Shown piece by piece: positions 5,710 through 8,574 of a DNA stretch of 8,574 nucleotides (positions are counted from its first letter, which is position 1; each line of letters starts with the position of its first letter). The translations under genes and the position numbers were made by a program. Source of the DNA: Clostridiales bacterium (GTDB lineage: Bacteria > Bacillota > Clostridia > Lachnospirales > Lachnospiraceae); the NCBI GenBank assembly GCA_020859965.1, contig JAJBVF010000469.1:1-8574 (forward strand), written 5' to 3'. Under the pieces are notes generated by a model that saw only the letters and a list, made by a program, of their open reading frames with translations, ran no database searches and was not told the DNA's origin.

Positions 5710-8262
5710 TCATTCAGCTGCCTGAATCTCCTCTGTCTCTTCCGTTTCCTCTGAAACCGTCAGTTCCACTGTATTCGAACTGCGGAAGATCGTACTCGAA
5801 GAACCAACCTGATTCACCACGATCGTATTTTCCCCTTTGGAAAGCTTGCTCTTTTTGAAACGAAGCATCGTGGAGGAATAATAGGTAGTACTGATCTTCT
5901 CATCATTAATGTATACCTTGCTCCATTTGGTAAAATTCTCACCAATCACATAACAGTAATCATCCGTCTCCATGATCTGATCGATCACAACTTCCTCCGT
6001 ACCCATGATCAGGTCAGACGCCGGATAGGGATTTTCTCCGCCATATACATAATGCTCGCCATACAGAATATCATACTGGAGCAATTCCATAGCATCTGTA
6101 TATTCTTCTTCCGTGTCATAGGAATCCCGGTTCTGATGGAAAGTGAACATCGTACCGACGCCGCCAAGTCCAAGCTCTTCCAGCGTGTCTGCCAGGAGCT
6201 GATAGGAAGTCATATCACTGTCATCCTTTTCCATACCGAGATTGTTCCAGGTAATATACTGCATCTGAAACAGACTGCCGGAAGCCATATCCTCTTCTTC
6301 AAGCCCCATCGTCGGAAGGTGATCTCCAAACATCACGACATAAGTCGGCTCACCGCGCTCCTCAAGCATCTCAATGAGATCCCCGATAAACTGATCCGTC
6401 TCATGAAGCATGTTCACATAGTACTCCCAGGACCAGCGTTCCCCCTCATCTTCTACTCCGGATACCACGATCTCCGGATCCTCTATGACCTCATAATCCG
6501 GATAATCGCCATGGGTTCCCACCGTGATACAGTATACAAAATCCTGCTGATCTGAGGAATAATTCAAAGCTTTCTCTACCTCACCGACAAGAATTTCATC
6601 CGTCGGCCATGTCCCCAGCGGTGTATAGTCCTGGATGTCCATCAGTTCCTTACTTGTGAATGTATCAAATCCCATCTGAGAAAACGCATTTGCGCGGCTG
6701 TAGAAATTACCGCCATTGTTGTGAACCACATGCGTGTCATAGCCAAGTGTAGCAAGATCAGAGGCGATACTCTCACAGTTCGTCTCCTTCAGAATTGTCT
6801 TATAGGGGTACTCGCCAAGTCCGAAAAACTGCATGCCCATCCCCGTCAGGATTTCAAACTCCGTGTTTGCCGTACCCGCACCGACGACCGGCACTTCCAC
6901 ATATCCGGAAGTATAATTATCAAACAGATATTCAAAATTCGGAACCGCTTCCTCGCTCGTCTCAAGGAAACTGATCTCATCCGGATTGATAAACGATTCC
7001 AGAAGCACAACTATAATATTCGGATACTCCCAGTCATACGAGCCTGATGTCTCTTCTGTTTCTTCTGTTTCTTCTGTTTCTTCTGTTTCTTCTGACTCTT
7101 CTGCTTCCGCAGATTCTGTCAGCGCTCCCTCACCGTCCGCAGCTCCTTCCGAGGCTTCCGACTCCTCTGTCTTAGCGGACGATTCCGATTGTGCCGTCGT
7201 TTCTTCCTCTTCATCCTCATCTGCGTTCGCCGAGGCAGTCATTACGGTCTTTGTCCTGACCAGTGATGCATCCGAATCGGAAGAAAACCGGGTGCTGCAC
7301 ATAAGAACAGACGATGCCGATGCGCCGTCAGTCTTCTGCTGATCGTCCGTATCGGCATTTACCTGTCTGTCTGTATCTGTCAGCTGATCCGCATCGCTGG
7401 ATAACGAAGTGTCGGCATCTTCCGAGCGATCGGCATCTGCCTGCGCACTGTCGTCACCATTCATATGGTCGAGAACTGCCTGTATCGCTTCCTCCGTATA
7501 ACCATCCGGCGTACTCATCCCCTGATCCAGGGCGCTGGAAGAAAAGCTGTAAACAAAGCCATAATCCTTATAGCCCTGCGCAAGGTTTTCAAAATAAGAA
7601 GCCAGCACATTGCTGTTCTGTGCCGCGTCAGTCACCTTCGGAACCATCAGAGCTACGATCGCTATCATAAACACACCGGAAATGCGATGAATATTCCCGT
7701 TGTATTTCGGTCCCTTTATCCAGAGAATGACCAGCATAACGCATACTGCTGCGACCGCGCCGATCACGATCATAGCCTCTTTATCTGAAAAATAATTACT
7801 CTGCATCGTGAACAGATCTCCTACCATTTTCAGATCTGTCCATCCAAACGGAGATACCCGCTTCGCCAGAATACAGCCATTGATTGTCCCGAGAAACAGC
7901 CAGAAAGCGCTGATAAGCACTCTCGCTGCCATCCGGCGTTTTACTATGTATACAATGGTCAGGGATGCCCATACCAGGAACGAATTGTACAGAAACACCA
8001 GATTCCGGTCTACAACAAATTCGCACGCCTCCAGGAAGGAATGTCTTGAGATCCATTCGATCACAAAACAGAGCAAACAGGCCAGAAGTACATGAAACAG
8101 CAGAGAATACCGGTTCATCACCGTAATCATCCGATCATATTTGGGATTGCGCGGTTTGGGAATCTTCTCCGTTTTTGCCATCCCATCCCTGTGTTTTTGC
8201 TTTTTTTCCACCCCGGGATTTCCCTCTTTGAACATTTCTTCATTTATACTATTACCAGACAA
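5710..8262 (-). CDS. LTA synthase-family membrane phosphoglycerol transferase with acidic repeat linker and IPT/TIG-like C-terminus
   Basis: An 850-residue polytopic enzyme of the LtaS/sulfatase-fold family, expected to transfer glycerol phosphate from phosphatidylglycerol to an envelope polymer outside the membrane. About 50 basic residues precede five membrane helices (roughly 53-72, 85-107, 111-133, 163-183, 193-210). A 155-residue acidic, Ser/Thr-rich linker (about 252-408) leads to the catalytic domain (412-710). Family residues are visible: Glu422 in LLESF, nucleophile Thr464 in GAGTANTEFE, Arg523 in GNFYSRANAF, His584 in THGDYP and Asp647/His648 in FGDHLP, matching S. aureus LtaS Glu255, Thr300, Arg356, His416, Asp475/His476. 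Residues about 755-836 resemble an IPT/TIG immunoglobulin-like domain (GENFTKWSKVYIND), followed by a short acidic tail. S. aureus LtaS (646 residues) lacks the long linker and this domain. The TTG start at 8262 is chosen for its strong ribosome binding site; the ATG at 8235 has a poor one. The exact polymer is not provable. Confidence 0.92.
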   Translation of the reverse strand: MSGNSINEEMFKEGNPGVEKKQKHRDGMAKTEKIPKPRNPKYDRMITVMNRYSLLFHVLLACLLCFVIEWISRHSFLEACEFVVDRNLVFLYNSFLVWASLTIVYIVKRRMAARVLISAFWLFLGTINGCILAKRVSPFGWTDLKMVGDLFTMQSNYFSDKEAMIVIGAVAAVCVMLVILWIKGPKYNGNIHRISGVFMIAIVALMVPKVTDAAQNSNVLASYFENLAQGYKDYGFVYSFSSSALDQGMSTPDGYTEEAIQAVLDHMNGDDSAQADADRSEDADTSLSSDADQLTDTDRQVNADTDDQQKTDGASASSVLMCSTRFSSDSDASLVRTKTVMTASANADEDEEEETTAQSESSAKTEESEASEGAADGEGALTESAEAEESEETEETEETEETEETSGSYDWEYPNIIVVLLESFINPDEISFLETSEEAVPNFEYLFDNYTSGYVEVPVVGAGTANTEFEILTGMGMQFFGLGEYPYKTILKETNCESIASDLATLGYDTHVVHNNGGNFYSRANAFSQMGFDTFTSKELMDIQDYTPLGTWPTDEILVGEVEKALNYSSDQQDFVYCITVGTHGDYPDYEVIEDPEIVVSGVEDEGERWSWEYYVNMLHETDQFIGDLIEMLEERGEPTYVVMFGDHLPTMGLEEEDMASGSLFQMQYITWNNLGMEKDDSDMTSYQLLADTLEELGLGGVGTMFTFHQNRDSYDTEEEYTDAMELLQYDILYGEHYVYGGENPYPASDLIMGTEEVVIDQIMETDDYCYVIGENFTKWSKVYINDEKISTTYYSSTMLRFKKSKLSKGENTIVVNQVGSSSTIFRSSNTVELTVSEETEETEEIQAAE
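7052..7094 (-). repeat. 9-bp in-frame tandem repeat coding for Glu-Glu-Thr
   Basis: TCTTCTGTT on the plus strand is repeated four times exactly (7052-7087) and continues for seven more bases (to 7094). On the coding strand each unit adds one Glu-Glu-Thr triplet to the linker of the LTA synthase-type protein (residues about 391-405). Since the unit is 9 bp, gain or loss of units keeps the reading frame. A diverged Glu-Glu-Thr pair recurs at the protein's C-terminus (839-845). Confidence 0.9.
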
Positions 8263-8270
8263 ACAGAAAT

Positions 8271-8280
8271 GACCTCCTCT
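8271..8280 (-). promoter_or_regulatory. Ribosome binding site deciding a TTG start
   Basis: The coding strand reads AGAGGAGGTC here, near-complete complement to the 16S 3' end. The first in-frame start after it is TTG at 8262, 10 nt from AGGAGG. No ATG or GTG in frame is as well placed, so the gene probably starts with TTG. Confidence 0.6.
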
Positions 8281-8293
8281 CTGCAGATTTTCC

Positions 8294-8330
8294 CTTTGTC
8301 CTCTCTCTCTAACAAAGTGGGCAGGCCCAC
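8294..8330 (-). other. Two adjacent leader hairpins before the LTA synthase-type gene
   Basis: On the minus-strand transcript, GTGGG-CCTG-CCCAC (8330-8317) is followed by CTTTGT / ACAAAG (8317-8294, loop of 12 purine-rich nt). The two stems share the base at 8317, so they compete at that position. They end 14 nt ahead of the ribosome binding site. A three-codon reading frame (Met-Lys-Asn-stop) starts at about 8343. No known riboswitch was recognised. Confidence 0.3.
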
Positions 8331-8414
8331 ATCAGTTCTTCATTCTACGCTTCCTTCCCTTCGTCTCCTTAGTTAAAGATCACGTAAAAAGAATGTCAAA
8401 TCTAAACCATATGA

Positions 8415-8443
8415 AAGATAAGGCAGATTCCGAAAAAAGTCAA
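8415..8443 (-). promoter_or_regulatory. Candidate promoter of the LTA synthase-type gene
   Basis: Minus strand: -35 TTGACT (8443-8438), 17-bp spacer, -10 TATCTT (8420-8415). This predicts a leader of about 145 nt. A second perfect -35, TTGACA (8399-8394), lies downstream but its -10 partner TTAACT (8376-8371) is poor. The A/T-rich tract upstream could act as an UP element. Confidence 0.45.
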
Positions 8444-8574
8444 CAAAAAAAAATAAAATTTAAGGTTTTGTTCACTTTCTTTCCATATTCTTTCATGATT
8501 TTAATCTGAAAATTAACATAAGTTTATCTGGATTCTTTGGGGATATTGTGATATTTTATTTTTAAGACTATTTC
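8444..8574. other. A/T-rich non-coding edge
   Basis: Together with the leader, 8263-8574 (312 bp) has no gene. This outer part is A/T-rich with a run of nine A (8444-8452), stop codons in all frames, and no recognisable RNA gene or terminator. It may also hold regulatory DNA for a gene beyond the right edge. Confidence 0.5.

Noticed and set aside
5681..5727. Intrinsic terminator after the LTA synthase-type gene
   Set aside because: A 6-bp stem ATTCAG/CTGAAT (5712-5727) exists, but the T7 run is some 25 nt further on with no stem directly before it.
6986..7342. Plus-strand reading frame rich in Ser and Val opposite the LTA synthase-type gene
   Set aside because: It is the mirror of the Glu/Thr/Asp-rich linker and its 9-bp repeat; no ribosome binding site or domain supports it.
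7041..7500. Repeat-rich stretch as a CRISPR or mobile-element trace
   Set aside because: The repeats are a 9-bp in-frame codon pattern within one continuous coding sequence; there are no spacers, inverted ends or target duplications.

Overview
The window looks like chromosomal DNA from a Gram-positive Clostridia, most likely a Lachnospiraceae-type gut Firmicute. The basis is the gene types (a GntR/LacI-type regulator like AraR, a YesM/YesN-type two-component pair, a sugar-binding lipoprotein, a five-helix LtaS-like enzyme), strong AGGAGG-type ribosome binding sites and a TTG start. Taxonomy is inferred from style, not from a marker gene.

Layout from left to right. Positions 1-158 hold a sigma-A-type promoter and a possible operator for a plus-strand gene at 159-1244, an AraR-like regulator with a GntR DNA-binding head and a LacI-type sugar-binding body. 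It converges on a minus-strand operon with only 3 bp between the stop codons. That operon, read from right to left, is a YesN-type response regulator (5594-3966), a YesM/LytS-type sensor histidine kinase (3934-2441) and a YtfQ-like sugar-binding lipoprotein (2291-1248). No permease or ATPase follows the binding protein. Further upstream on the same strand lies a large LTA synthase-type membrane enzyme (8262-5710) with a very acidic, repeat-bearing linker and a C-terminal IPT/TIG-like domain. The right edge (8263-8574) is its leader and promoter region plus A/T-rich DNA without a gene.

How the genes may work together. The binding protein, kinase and regulator probably form a three-component sugar sensor: the lipoprotein binds a (furanose-like) sugar outside the membrane, the kinase reads it, and the AraC-type regulator switches on uptake or catabolic genes that lie outside this window. 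The neighbouring GntR/LacI regulator is probably a second, independent sugar-responsive switch. The LTA synthase-like enzyme acts on the cell envelope (polyglycerophosphate polymer synthesis) and has no obvious functional tie to the sugar sensor. No mobile element, CRISPR array, RNA gene or defence system was seen. The most unusual items are the transporter-less binding protein in the sensor operon, the 9-bp in-frame tandem repeat in the LTA synthase linker, and the tightly convergent operon end whose best terminator candidate lies inside the opposing gene.
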